Assembly: GCA_036897485.1 (NCBI GenBank)
Contig: JAYMTF010001061.1
Location: 1 to 26,739 of the forward strand
DNA length: 26,739 nucleotides
Source of the DNA: Pelargonium nanum
Lineage: Eukaryota; Streptophyta; Magnoliopsida; Geraniales; Geraniaceae
Reading direction: 5' to 3'
Positions 18,588 to 26,739 of this stretch are shown in pieces; the stretch's first letter is position 1; each line of letters starts with the position of its first letter. The position numbers and the translations under genes were made by a program. Below the pieces are notes generated by a model. The model did not search any database, was not told the DNA's origin, and worked only from the letters and a program-made list of their open reading frames with translations.

Positions 18588-21500
18588 TTACCTTGCTCTC
18601 TTCCTATATAACCTTTCCTTCCTAGGTTTACGACCAGGCCTCACATTTTTCTCAGCAATTTCCGACGTCTCTGATGTACTAGGATTCGGTGTTGCAGTTT
18701 TCTTTTGAACTCCACGCTTCGTCGTAGGCCTTTCTTCTTCTTGTGATTGGCTTTCAAGATGTCCGTTCTTTGATGTACTAGGCTTTGCTGTTGCACGCTT
18801 CTTTTGAACTCCCCGCTTCTTCTTAGGCCTTTCTTCTTCATTGTCTTCTTCTTGTGATTGGACTTCATGATCATCCTTCTCATCTTGTGATTGGACTTCA
18901 TGATCATCCTGCTCGGGCTGGAGCTTTTTAGGGCTTGACAAGTCATCACTTTCACTGACGATGGGTTCACTCGACTTCTTTTTCCGGTCTAGTTTAGAAT
19001 CTTGTGCCCTGGTCCTCTTTGACGTCTTTTTAGAACCGACAGCCTTGTTATCCAAAATATCATTGTCTTGTTTAGGACTTGTGGGAGAAGATGCTCTAAC
19101 TATGTAAACCTGCAGAAGGAGTAAGACGTGAGCAAGCAAAGAAACTATGGTAGCGCGTATGGATTAGCTTTTTTGTTTAGGAATGGGAATCAAGAATTGA
19201 AATGGGAATGAAATTTTCATTGTTCTTGTCATGAAATTGACTCACTCCCATTTCCATTGTTGATTCGCATTTTCATTCCAAAGTTTAATCCAAGCACTAA
19301 CTATATAAAGATATGAACACCAAGTGAACATATATATAACATTAGTAGTTGCTAATTGCTATGAACTAAAAAAACTCAAGGATAAATAGCCATGCAGTCA
19401 TCATTGCCACAAAAAACTCAATACTTAATATCGAAACTCTATTCTTCGTAGACTAGTAATGAATTTTTTTTTTTTTTTTGATGCATAGTAATGAAAACTA
19501 TGTGATGGTAAAACTGCATTAAGCCATTAACTATTTGAAAGAGAAGTCAAATTGCATGAGATGGTAAAATATGCATTAATTATGGAATTTTAATTCATTG
19601 ACCTGTCTTGTAAACCAGGAAGGAACCATCAACCACCAAGGAGCATTGTTAAAAAAAATTAGCCTAACAATATTGGACCAGTTTGCAAAAGTATGTGTTT
19701 TGAAATGCCAGACACATGAACTTTAAGTAATAAGTTGTGCAAGTCTTAAGTTATTTTACTACAAACGCAAACATTTATACCTATTGGCTATTGTAACGAA
19801 AATATATGCAAGTAACGCCACATACTTCTTCGCATAACCACTATCTTTATAAATATTTAACCTACCTTAAATCTTGTTGGTTCAACCATCTCAAACACCA
19901 CAGCATCACCATCATCCAACTTATGGTCCAATGCAAATCCTCTCCAACCACCACTAAGCCCAGCTCTCTTGCCAAGATACATAGCCTCATATTCAGTGCC
20001 ATTTTCATCCTCCAATACCACATTTAACTCTTTTTTCGGAAGATGCTCCTTACAAAACTGAGATGGTAGACCCTTGGGAGTAAAGAAAAGTGAATGACCA
20101 GATGGGTTAGCAAATAAAATAAGGCCTAATCTAAACATAAACTAACAAAAGAAACAGATAACAAAGATCATATCATATGTATTTTCTCTGCCAACTTACC
20201 AACCAAAAACAACTATAAACATGGGACCGAACCATTGATTTGACGAAAGATGGATTTTCAGATTGTAGATTGCTCTGAATCTTTTCAGCTGCTTTCATAG
20301 CGTAGGCCCTTTCTTCATAAGAGGCCATTTTACATTCATCCGCTGGCCTAGCAAGATAGCTGAAAACCCCACACTGTTGTTTCTAACATCCATAAAGAGA
20401 ATAAACAAATAATTGAAAGACTAGAGACAGTAGCAGACTCCACCTTTCCCATGAAGATGAAGCTTTCCTTCCTCTCCGCGGAGGTGGAAGGCCTATGTCT
20501 AACTGTAATTGATAGAAAGAAAGTTAATTCTAAAATGTTCAAACTCATTGAGAAATTACATAGAATTAGGCACATAATCATGCATAGAGCGCCATAAAAC
20601 TATATTTTATATATTTCTATTTGTTTTGAGTTTTAAAGAACATTAATACTAAAGAACGCATCATACATGCCCTTTTACCACTCTATCCATCTTCAAATTA
20701 ATTTTCTAAACTAAGGTTGCACTTGGATTATAACAAAAATAAATAAATTGAAATTAGAAACAGAATCAATAATGGAATTGCAAAAACCATTCTCTCATGA
20801 CCAAAAAGTCATCATGATCCAAACATGAAGAATGAGAATCTCATTTTCATTTGTGAACAAAAATTCTCATCAAAACACTACCTAAACAAGTAATCGGTTG
20901 ACAAATACTTACTTCATCGCGATAGGAAGGAACTGGGTTGCGTGCACGAGAGGACCGTCTTGGTTCCAATGCATAAGAGTCACTTGGGATGGACTTGGGT
21001 TTGGGACTACGAATTTGCTGCATCACAAGAAGAATACAGAGCCATTTAACATTTATATGTCCCCAACTTAGTTGATCGCTGTAACTCCCTCTATCCCAAA
21101 GTAATGTCCACTTTATCAATTTTTTGTAAAAATTAAAGATGTTTAGAGTTAGCTTCTCTCTTCTACTCCATGTACTCTTGTTGTGTGATTCTAACAAACT
21201 TATCTAAGTATTATTATCGAGAATTCATGCATAACTATATATCCAAAAAAGTAATGCAGACACTCATTTTAGGAACCAATGAATTAGTATTTTTGTTGTT
21301 GCTACCCTCTTACCTGAGTGTGAGACTTCTTCTCAGCATTGGTGATCTCAGTCAAACCTTTTGATATACTCAAAATTCCCAAATCCTATGAATAAAAACC
21401 AGCAAAACATCAAAAAAATCATATCAATAAACTCAAGTAAAAGGAAAATAATTTAAAATATATATATACAAAATCATCAATGTGGAATAGATGAGAAAAT

Positions 21501-21607
21501 GAAGAAAGAGTAAGCAAAATAACCTCAAATCTCTTTTTGTTTTCTTCAAGGCGTTGCTTGCGAGCTTCTTCATAAGAGTTGGAGATATTGCTCTCAGCCT
21601 CCACCAT
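18588..21607 (-). CDS. B3-domain DNA-binding protein (6 introns within CDS, 402 aa)
   Basis: Coding exons: 21607-21524, 21385-21314, 21017-20913, 20502-20444, 20359-20200, 20072-19866, 19109-18588. All introns are GT-AG and the frame closes to 402 aa. The N-terminus (MVEAESNISNSYEEARKQRL...) is a charged helix typical of the plant family that includes At5g42700, At3g19184 and rice Os05g0481400. EPRRSSRARNPVPSY (~70-84) is another family signature. The B3 fold spans about 144-236, from SFVKSMVRSHVYSCFWLGLP through GGWRGFALDH and LDDGDAVVFE to FKVYIVRA. B3 domains bind specific DNA in the nucleus; the site for this subfamily is not evident here. The tail (~237-402) is disordered, Lys/Glu-rich, with internal repeats and a basic end (GRKPRKERLYRKRAR) that could be a nuclear signal. 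Start choice: upstream of Met 21607 the same frame reaches the non-coding first exon and then a stop without another ATG. Confidence 0.93.
18720..18910 (-). repeat. Coding tandem repeats in the B3 protein tail
   Basis: A 33-bp unit near 18850-18910 encodes DDHEVQSQ twice (residues ~297-304 and ~308-315). A longer, diverged unit of 99 bp encodes RP(KK/TT)KRGVQKK followed by PSTS twice (from ~323 and ~356). In-frame period lengths suggest the acidic-basic tail grew by slippage or unequal crossing-over. Confidence 0.85.
19147..19312. mobile_element. Inverted-repeat element in B3 gene intron (copy 1)
   Basis: The left end is GGTAGCGCGTATGGATTAG and the complemented right end is AGTTAGTGCTTGGATTAAA. 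The interior is rich in GGAATGGGAATG and its complement. It matches the elements at 20709-20885 and 23944-24130 in ends and interior. It is non-coding and most likely a MITE of unassigned superfamily. Confidence 0.6.
19454..19495 (-). mobile_element. Poly(T) micro-insertion with 10-bp flanking repeats
   Basis: TAGTAATGAA at 19454-19463 is repeated at 19486-19495. Between them are 16 T followed by GATGCA. On the minus strand this is TGCATC plus a 16-base poly(A) tail. It looks like a target-primed reverse-transcription footprint within the last B3 intron. Confidence 0.6.
20709..20885. mobile_element. Inverted-repeat element in B3 gene intron (copy 2)
   Basis: The left end TAAGGTTGCACTTGGAT and complemented right end TTAGGTAGTGTTTTGATGAG are diverged versions of one sequence. 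The interior contains GAATGAGAATCTCATTTTCA, shared with copy 3. It lies in the intron between coding exons 3 and 4. Confidence 0.6.
21085..21287. mobile_element. Degenerate Stowaway-like MITE in B3 gene intron
   Basis: The left end CTCCCTCTATCCCAAAGTAA resembles the Stowaway consensus. The right side contains GACACTCATTTTAGGA, complementary to the usual CCTAAAATGAGTGTC. The outermost right bases have diverged, so the end is approximate. Confidence 0.5.
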
Positions 21608-21645
21608 CTCTGCTTCGATTCGATCTCTCTGCTTCAAACCGAAAC

Positions 21646-21803
21646 CTTAAATATACATTTATATATATATTAAAAAATCTTAAAAGAAAGAAGATGAAGA
21701 TGCGAGTGAACTGAACTCACCAGTTAGCTTCGGTAGAGGTAGAGAGATGGCGGATTTGAGAGCTTCCTCCAAAAACCCCTATTTCTGTACGGATTAATGG
21801 GCC
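21646..21803 (-). promoter_or_regulatory. Non-coding first exon and core promoter of the B3 gene
   Basis: A donor TAACTG|GTGAGT (exon end at 21721) and acceptor TTTAAG|GTTTCG (next exon from 21645) define a 75-bp leader intron. The first exon, about 21721-21790, has no ATG in frame. A single TGGGCC word lies on the plus strand at 21798-21803, close to the likely transcript start. Confidence 0.6.
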
Positions 21804-22029
21804 GACCTGTGGAGAAGAGTGTGAAGTGAACAGCAAATAAAAAGCGCCCTACGAAGATTTTGAAATTTAATTTTAAAATATAATGTTCCAATCACTATCA
21901 AAATTATCGGGGCGCGTATAAATTAGGGAGCTATTGGTAAAAAGACCGGGAAATTTTCGGGACATTTTAGGCAATACAGTATTTTTTTATGTCTGAAGTT
22001 AATTATATGAGTACTCTTTTGACTTTGAA

Positions 22030-22150
22030 TATCTCCTCTTTCAATTCAAAATCCACACCCCACCCAACGCAATGAGATTTGAACCGACGACCTCTCACTT
22101 AGAGATGTGTATCTTGACCATTGCGTTATCTCTTAGGGAACTGTGTAGCT
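22030..22150 (-). mobile_element. tRNA-derived SINE relic (copy C)
   Basis: On the minus strand an A-box-like TAACGCAATGG (complement of 22118-22128) precedes a B-box-like GGTTCAAATCTC (complement of 22074-22085). Between them lie ACACATCT and GTGAGAGGTCGT, shared with copy B at 318-482. The 3' body is lost or diverged. A stray TGTGTAGCTC lies outside the head at 22143-22152. Confidence 0.6.
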
Positions 22151-22279
22151 CATCGTTGTTGGGGGCTTAACAGTTCACCCGAGTGGATGAAAATGAACAT
22201 ATGACGACTCGGGAAATCAATTAGTAATGTAGTTTGTTCGTGCTGCTGACAATTCGATTCTTAAAAGGTGAACATGATT

Positions 22280-22490
22280 TTGATTTTGTTGTGTTACTCA
22301 AATTCAAACTTAAAATAGTTAATACATAATGTAGTAGACATTTTGAGTCAAATTCAAATTTACAGTAGCCAACGCAAAATATCAAATTCATATTAGTCAA
22401 CACAAAATATCTGATAAAGAACAAATGACCCACGCAACCAGAGAAGTGGAGAATAAAGAACGAATGTCCCACACAACTAGAGAAGCGGTG
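22280..22490. repeat. Degenerate 39-bp and shorter tandem repeats
   Basis: 'taaagaac(a/g)aatg(a/t)ccca' recurs at 22415 and 22454, a 39-bp period that extends through 'agagaag(t/c)gg'. Just left, 'tcaaattcaaa' and 'gccaacgcaaaatatc'/'gtcaacacaaaatatc' recur about every 40 bp. It is non-coding. Confidence 0.65.
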
Positions 22491-22594
22491 GTCGCTCACA
22501 TCAACTCAATCCAACTCAACATAGTTCCAACCTCAATTCTAGAGCCGGTAGTTTGTGCATATCTCGTGATAAAGATTGACCATGTGTTACATAA

Positions 22595-22810
22595 ACTAAC
22601 CCGACACGTTTAATAATCATGTTACAACACATAACACAACACGACTATGAACAAACACAAAAACATGTTTAATTGAATGAAACCTAATACGTTTCGTATG
22701 ATACATCAACACGTTTGACACAACACAACTAATATTAAGATTTTTCAATTAATATAATGTTGCAACCCAGAGTCCGTGTTGGACGTGTCACAGCACAAAT
22801 ATTAAGCCAT
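22595..22810. repeat. AC-rich 'acacg' repeat relic
   Basis: Words such as CCGACACGTTTAATAATC, ACACAACACGACTATGAAC and CAACACGTTTGACACAACAC are dense here. They resemble a diverged non-coding transposon class common in plant genomes that is rich in CACGACACG words. No ends or coding remnants could be fixed. Confidence 0.4.
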
Positions 22811-23258
22811 TCACGGATGATTTTAAACCTCAACAGTCAACACAAAAATGACTCAACTGCACTTCAAGTGCTAGTAATGCATAAACTACAATCCAATTTG
22901 ATGTGGCAATAATCTAGCTTCCTGTTTCACACCAACTTGAAAAATGCATAACCATGCAATGCCAATTGCCAAACATGATGCAACCATTTTCCTGTCATGA
23001 TCAAGGCCAGTTTATCCAACACATACCATGCAAAAAGTACTAAGACGAAATTTCAAACAGAACCACAGAACTTATTCTTAAGAAAATAGTTCACATGCCG
23101 GTTATCATGTCCCAGTCCAGCGACAGCCCGAACTGTCATAAGCATACACAACAAGATGCATACTAAATCACAAATATATACAAGCACTCAGCTTACTAGT
23201 TTTCAAAGATCCAGAATAGCCCGACCACCATAACATGACTTATTATTAGTCTCTCCAA

Positions 23259-24748
23259 CTAATAACCTCCCTGTATGTACGCATTCAAGCGGTTCAACTC
23301 CTCCCGGTGCTCGCTCACCACTGCACGAACAACATCTCCGATGGACACCATGCCTATCATGTCCTTGTCATCAACCACCGGAATGTGCCTAATGCGATTA
23401 TCTGCCAACCAATCATAGTTTTGAACTTAAAATAATTCCCTTCGTACATGTATAGAAGAACAAAAACAAAGTAGTGAACAAAATTATTCAAGAAAAAGCA
23501 GCTGTGTAAAAACCTGTCATCAATTGCATTGCCCGCAGAACTTTGGTATCGGGTGTGACTGTAATTAACTTGTTCTGCACCCAACAAAGTTATACAATTA
23601 TAGCTTGCAACAAATAGGCACCAACTCATAACTACAAAAGTGTTTTGCAGTTTAAGCACACCGAAAGGGTACTACTACTATATACCTCTTCAGTCATGAT
23701 GTCCCCGACCTTGGTAGACTTGGAAGATCTTCCTTGTACAATGATCTTCCGAAGATAATCTGAAATTATGTCATCAAATATTAGATAGAACTAAGCGGTA
23801 AAGTAAAGTTTGCCTAGCCTACATATTTATTCCTATTAACTAATAGGAAAGAGATTCGCATATCAAGATATAGGTAATATTGACAAATGCACCATTGATT
23901 TTCTTAGAGAAGTGAATGTAGCAACAAAAGACTGTAAAATAAACTAAGGTAGCATTTGGATCAAAACTTTTGTTCAAGAATGGGAATGCGAATGAGATTC
24001 TCATTCTTCGTGTTTGGATTATGACTTTTTGGTCATGAGAATGATATTGGAAATTTGGAATGAGAATCTCATTCTCATTCTTCATTCTCTATTCTCATTC
24101 TTCATTCTCATTCCCAATCCAAACACAGCCTTAGTAAGTTGTACCCCAATCACATGGACAGAACAATTATAAAAGTATAAAGATTTTGAGCGAAAAAGGT
24201 GGATTTAACGAATTGAAATACTAAAGGTGCAAAGTAATCATTTATCTAATGCATAAAACGTAAATTATTTTCATGTGAGTAAGATGCTAAGCACAAACCT
24301 CTCTCAGTGATAATTCCTGCAATAGATTTTTGCTCTCCAGGTTTCACGACCACCAAAGCTCCAACATTGTGTTGCGTCATCTAGGGGAAAAGACAAAAGA
24401 AGAATACTTATGCTACAAATGAAGCTCTAGATGCCACAGCAACATTTAGTAAGTGATGACATGAAACACAAAGTTGCTTACCGACTTCACAGCATCATAA
24501 ACAGTGTCATCAGTAGTGCACCAAAGCCAGGAGCCGTCAGCACTTTTACCTTTGGATTTTAAGATATCGGCAATTTTGGTGCTCTCAAAACCTTGCTCTT
24601 CCATGCGGGCAGACGGGGCGGATGAAGTTGACTCGAAGCGTGAAAAGACAGCAGGGCTCACCATTGGATTCACTAGACGAATCCGTTGCAAGACTGCATT
24701 TTTTACCATGTTTCCGCGCACCATGAATGTTTGCACAGCTCCTTGCAT
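23259..24748 (-). CDS. CBSX3: Mitochondrial CBS-domain protein, CBSX3 type (208 aa)
   Basis: Coding exons: 24748-24482, 24380-24299, 23759-23686, 23574-23514, 23401-23259; all introns GT-AG, stop TAG. The first ~40 residues lack acidic residues and carry several Arg/Lys (RGNMVKNAVLQRIR), as in mitochondrial targeting peptides. GFESTKIADILKSKGKSADG and SWLWCTTDDTVYDAVKS (~53-89) are near-identical to Arabidopsis CBSX3 (At5g10860) as I remember it. CBS domain 1 runs about 60-125 (HNVGALVVVKPGEQ, GIITERDYLRKI). CBS domain 2 runs about 135-200 (VGDIMTEENKLITVTPDTK, RIRHIPVVDDKDMIGMVSIG). The protein ends LNAYIQGGY. CBS pairs bind adenosine ligands; CBSX proteins are reported to activate thioredoxins, with CBSX3 acting on mitochondrial Trx-o. 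The length equals that of the family within a few residues. Confidence 0.95.
23944..24130. mobile_element. Inverted-repeat element in CBSX3 gene intron (copy 3)
   Basis: The left end CTAAGGTAGCATTTGGAT pairs with the complemented right end CTAAGGCTGTGTTTGGAT. The interior is built of GAATGAGAAT and its complement ATTCTCATTC, making a long imperfect hairpin. It is the best preserved of the three related copies in the window and lies in the intron between coding exons 2 and 3. Confidence 0.75.
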
Positions 24749-25892
24749 CGTATCTGTTTAAGTGATAGGTTATAGCTAAAAAAAGATGAGATGCAAATCC
24801 AAGTTTTAATCCAAATAAAACAACCCATGTCCAATCATTTGGCCAAAAAAAATATATACTGATCCATTATGATATAAAGAGGATTAGGGAAACACTTGAG
24901 TGTGAAGTTCAAGTCACCTAAGGGATCTGAATGAAGAATAATAGAAATATAGAAAGAATAGTAAACAAACAAAACAAAGTGATTCTTATTATGGTATATT
25001 GCAGATAAATAGCCTGTACATATCCTCTTTTGCAGATAACTCCCTGTAAATATGGTTCATTTTGTCATTCAGATTTAATAATTTGATTTTTTCTCTTTTA
25101 TCATGTATATGGATTATGGCATATGATTTATCTTTCTTTTTTTCCTTTTCAAAATAGTCATTTTATCCTTGCAATCACCATCAATTTGACATTGTCAAAA
25201 TGAAAAACTGAAAGCACATGGAATTAGTTGTCAACAACAAAAAAATACGTATAGGGACCAATTTGCAAATAATGCTAAATATAGAGTATTTATCAGCAAT
25301 TTGCCTTCTTTTATACCCATTAACCCAAACTATTTTTTTTTTTTTTTTTGAAGCATTAACCCAAACTAATTAAGTTGCAGAATACAAAGCAAACTTAATT
25401 CAGCACTAAACAGAGTATATTTCAGAAAAATAAACAAAAGAACAGGCACACATAAAGAAAAATCCTCTAACGCTGAATTAGCAAAAAAAAAAAAAAAAAC
25501 ATTTCCTTCATTTTCTCATGAGATCGCTCGATTCATGTATCAATACTCCGCTAATCGCCACCACAAGCACAGGTTGAAATGAGCAAACAGTAACGATCCG
25601 CAAACACACATCTACCAAAAACGTGCTTAATCAAATCCGATCTAAGAGATTGAGATTGTGTATATTGATCCAGAGAAGATGTAATTAGGTACTGATGAAC
25701 TTGATTCCAGATACATATGAAGTAAACAGTTTGGATTCAAATCCAGAAATGAAGTGTAAACTAGAACCGATCATCGAGTTTACAGATAATTAATTAAGAA
25801 AACTAAATGCTGAAGCAGAAACTGGAATCGATCATGGAATCTACGTACGATTAAAAACAGTAAAATGACTCAGTGAAACAAAGAGCTGAGAC
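24749..25892 (-). other. 5' UTR intron of the CBSX3 gene
   Basis: The acceptor CTTAAACAG|ATACG lies five bases before the ATG. A donor CAACCAG|GTCTCA ends the leader exon at 25893. The intron of 1139 bp (24754-25892) is AT-rich, with a poly(A) run at 25483-25499 and a poly(T) micro-insertion at 25318-25368. No gene lies inside. Confidence 0.65.
25318..25368 (-). mobile_element. Poly(T) micro-insertion with 15-bp flanking repeats
   Basis: CATTAACCCAAACTA at 25318-25332 is repeated exactly at 25354-25368. Between them are 17 T followed by GAAG. The T-run is followed by GAAGCA, close to the GATGCA of the insertion at 19454. Perfect flanking repeats suggest a recent insertion into the CBSX3 leader intron. 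Confidence 0.7.
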
Positions 25893-26138
25893 CTGGTTGC
25901 GATTAGCGATCGATCTGTTCTTCAAGCTCAGCTCAGCACAGCACAGCACAATAGACAAACCCTAGAAGAGAAGAGAGTAGAAGATAAGTTGAGTGAGGCC
26001 AAAGCGTTACATAGTACTGAGTGGACACGTGGGACATTCTTATCACCCCGAGTGGCACAGCAGACGAGATTCTCGTGCTTGTTGCTTCTCATCCGAATCT
26101 CGATAAATTCAACTTTATTACACTGCATTTATATATAC
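25893..26138 (-). promoter_or_regulatory. Leader exon and promoter of the CBSX3 gene
   Basis: A TATA-like TATATATAAA lies on the minus strand at about 26128-26138, followed downstream by a long CT-rich leader (25930-25985). A CACGTG G-box occurs at 26026-26031, within the predicted leader if this TATA is used, or in the promoter if transcription starts nearer 25985. Short frames here (25928-26128) have no recognisable domain. Confidence 0.5.
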
Positions 26139-26692
26139 TGCTGCTAATGGTAAATAATAAAGATAAAATGCTCTCAGCTATTTTAGCTTGTCGTTTTTAG
26201 TTAAGGGTAAAAAAGATTGGATAAGTAGGAATCTTAAGACAAGTACTTTTGAAATGTTTAGTTATTTTTTATTTTTATTTTTTATGTGAACAATTTAAAA
26301 TTTTATTTCTCAATGTCAACTACATTGGACATGGACAAATATTTAGATGTGATGGGAGGTAGTATTTATTATATTGGTTTGAGAGTAGTTTGATTCATTA
26401 TAATATTTATATAATAACCTAGACAATAAAGACATGAAGACTTATTCCATTGTATTTTGATTTTTTTTAAAATGAGTATTTTTTTTACAAAATTAATTAA
26501 CTATACATAATTTATCAATAATATTTATATTACAAATTAAATATTATAAATTAATTTGTATTGTTCAATCTTTGTAATATATGTTTAAAGAGATATAAAA
26601 GTAAAGGAAAAGTATGTTTTCATGTATAGTTTTTTACATGTATTTTCACATGTATTTAATATTACTAATGAAAATGTTTAGGATAACCCACT
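26139..26692. other. AT-rich intergenic DNA
   Basis: This is extremely AT-rich, with many short T and A runs. I see no gene, inverted-repeat element or regulatory cluster that can be supported. Confidence 0.6.
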
Positions 26693-26739
26693 GGGTGTGG
26701 CGCAGTTGGTGCGCTGGGGCTGCGTGAGTGGGAAGAGCT
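26693..26739 (+). mobile_element. Head of a tRNA-derived SINE cut by the window end (copy D)
   Basis: GGGTGTGGCGCAGTTGG contains a near-perfect RNA polymerase III A-box (TGGCGCAGTTGG, 26698-26709). The following bases do not form tRNA D- and anticodon arms, which argues for a SINE head and against a tRNA gene. The B-box and body lie outside the window. It may be a different SINE family from copies A-C. Confidence 0.55.

Larger units (their letters stand above)
21830..23258. other. Repeat-rich intergenic region
   Basis: It contains a SINE relic (22030-22150), short degenerate repeats (22280-22490) and an AC-rich transposon relic (22595-22810). The remainder up to 23258 is probably the 3' UTR of the CBS gene plus unannotated DNA. 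The open frames here (22221-22613) carry no recognisable domain. Confidence 0.55.

Noticed and set aside
18641-18970. 109-codon minus-strand frame inside the last B3 exon
   Set aside because: It is an alternative frame of the same lysine/glutamate repeat DNA.
21608-21645. Non-ATG (TTG) extension of the B3 N-terminus
   Set aside because: The frame continues into the leader exon without an ATG and then meets a stop. The first ATG at 21607 fits family length.
21749-21790. Plus-strand ATGGCGGATTTGAG resembling a start context
   Set aside because: It opens only a short frame and lies antisense to the B3 leader exon.
26693-26739. Possible tRNA gene at the window edge
   Set aside because: The A-box fits, but the anticodon-arm region does not fold as a tRNA. 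A SINE head is more likely.

Overview
This window is nuclear DNA from a flowering plant, probably a eudicot. It holds four multi-exon protein genes with GT-AG introns. The intergenic DNA is AT-rich and carries relics of tRNA-derived SINEs and short inverted-repeat (MITE) elements. I rebuilt all four gene models by hand, checking splice sites, reading-frame phase and homology. Each closes in frame to a full-length product. I could not fix the species. I see no CRISPR array, operon, complete rRNA or tRNA gene, or organellar DNA.

Layout, left to right. Positions 1-2500 are gene-poor, with two blocks of degenerate short repeats, a SINE relic and AT-rich filler. Positions 2514-2690 form a promoter with six TGGGCY/RGCCCA (site II-type) words and a TATA box. 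Positions 2855-10622 (+) hold a 14-exon DEAD-box RNA helicase of 546 aa. Positions 10623-12594 are intergenic and include a Stowaway-type MITE. Positions 12595-15201 (-) encode a 635-aa leucine-rich-repeat receptor-like pseudokinase, with a probable 5' UTR intron and a leader exon near 16768-17175. Positions 17220-18587 are AT-rich intergenic DNA. Positions 18588-21607 (-) encode a 402-aa B3-domain DNA-binding protein, with a non-coding first exon near 21721-21790. Positions 21830-23258 are intergenic and full of repeat relics. Positions 23259-24748 (-) encode a 208-aa mitochondrial two-CBS-domain protein of the CBSX3 type, with a 5' UTR intron. Positions 26130-26739 are AT-rich and end in the head of a tRNA-derived element cut by the window edge.

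The four genes look like unrelated chromosomal neighbours: RNA metabolism, membrane signalling, transcription, and mitochondrial redox or energy sensing. I see no pathway joining them, and no novel multi-gene system. The helicase is convergent with the three minus-strand genes.

The most interesting signals are structural. First, helicase exon 5 (75 bp) is flanked by tandem duplications that copy both its splice acceptor (87 bp apart, in frame) and its splice donor (66 bp apart, giving an early stop). Second, three tiny poly(T) insertions sit between 10-19 bp direct repeats, resembling footprints of LINE-type retrotransposition. Third, one family of inverted-repeat elements occurs in introns of two neighbouring genes. 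Fourth, several SINE relics share a conserved hairpin in their 3' part.
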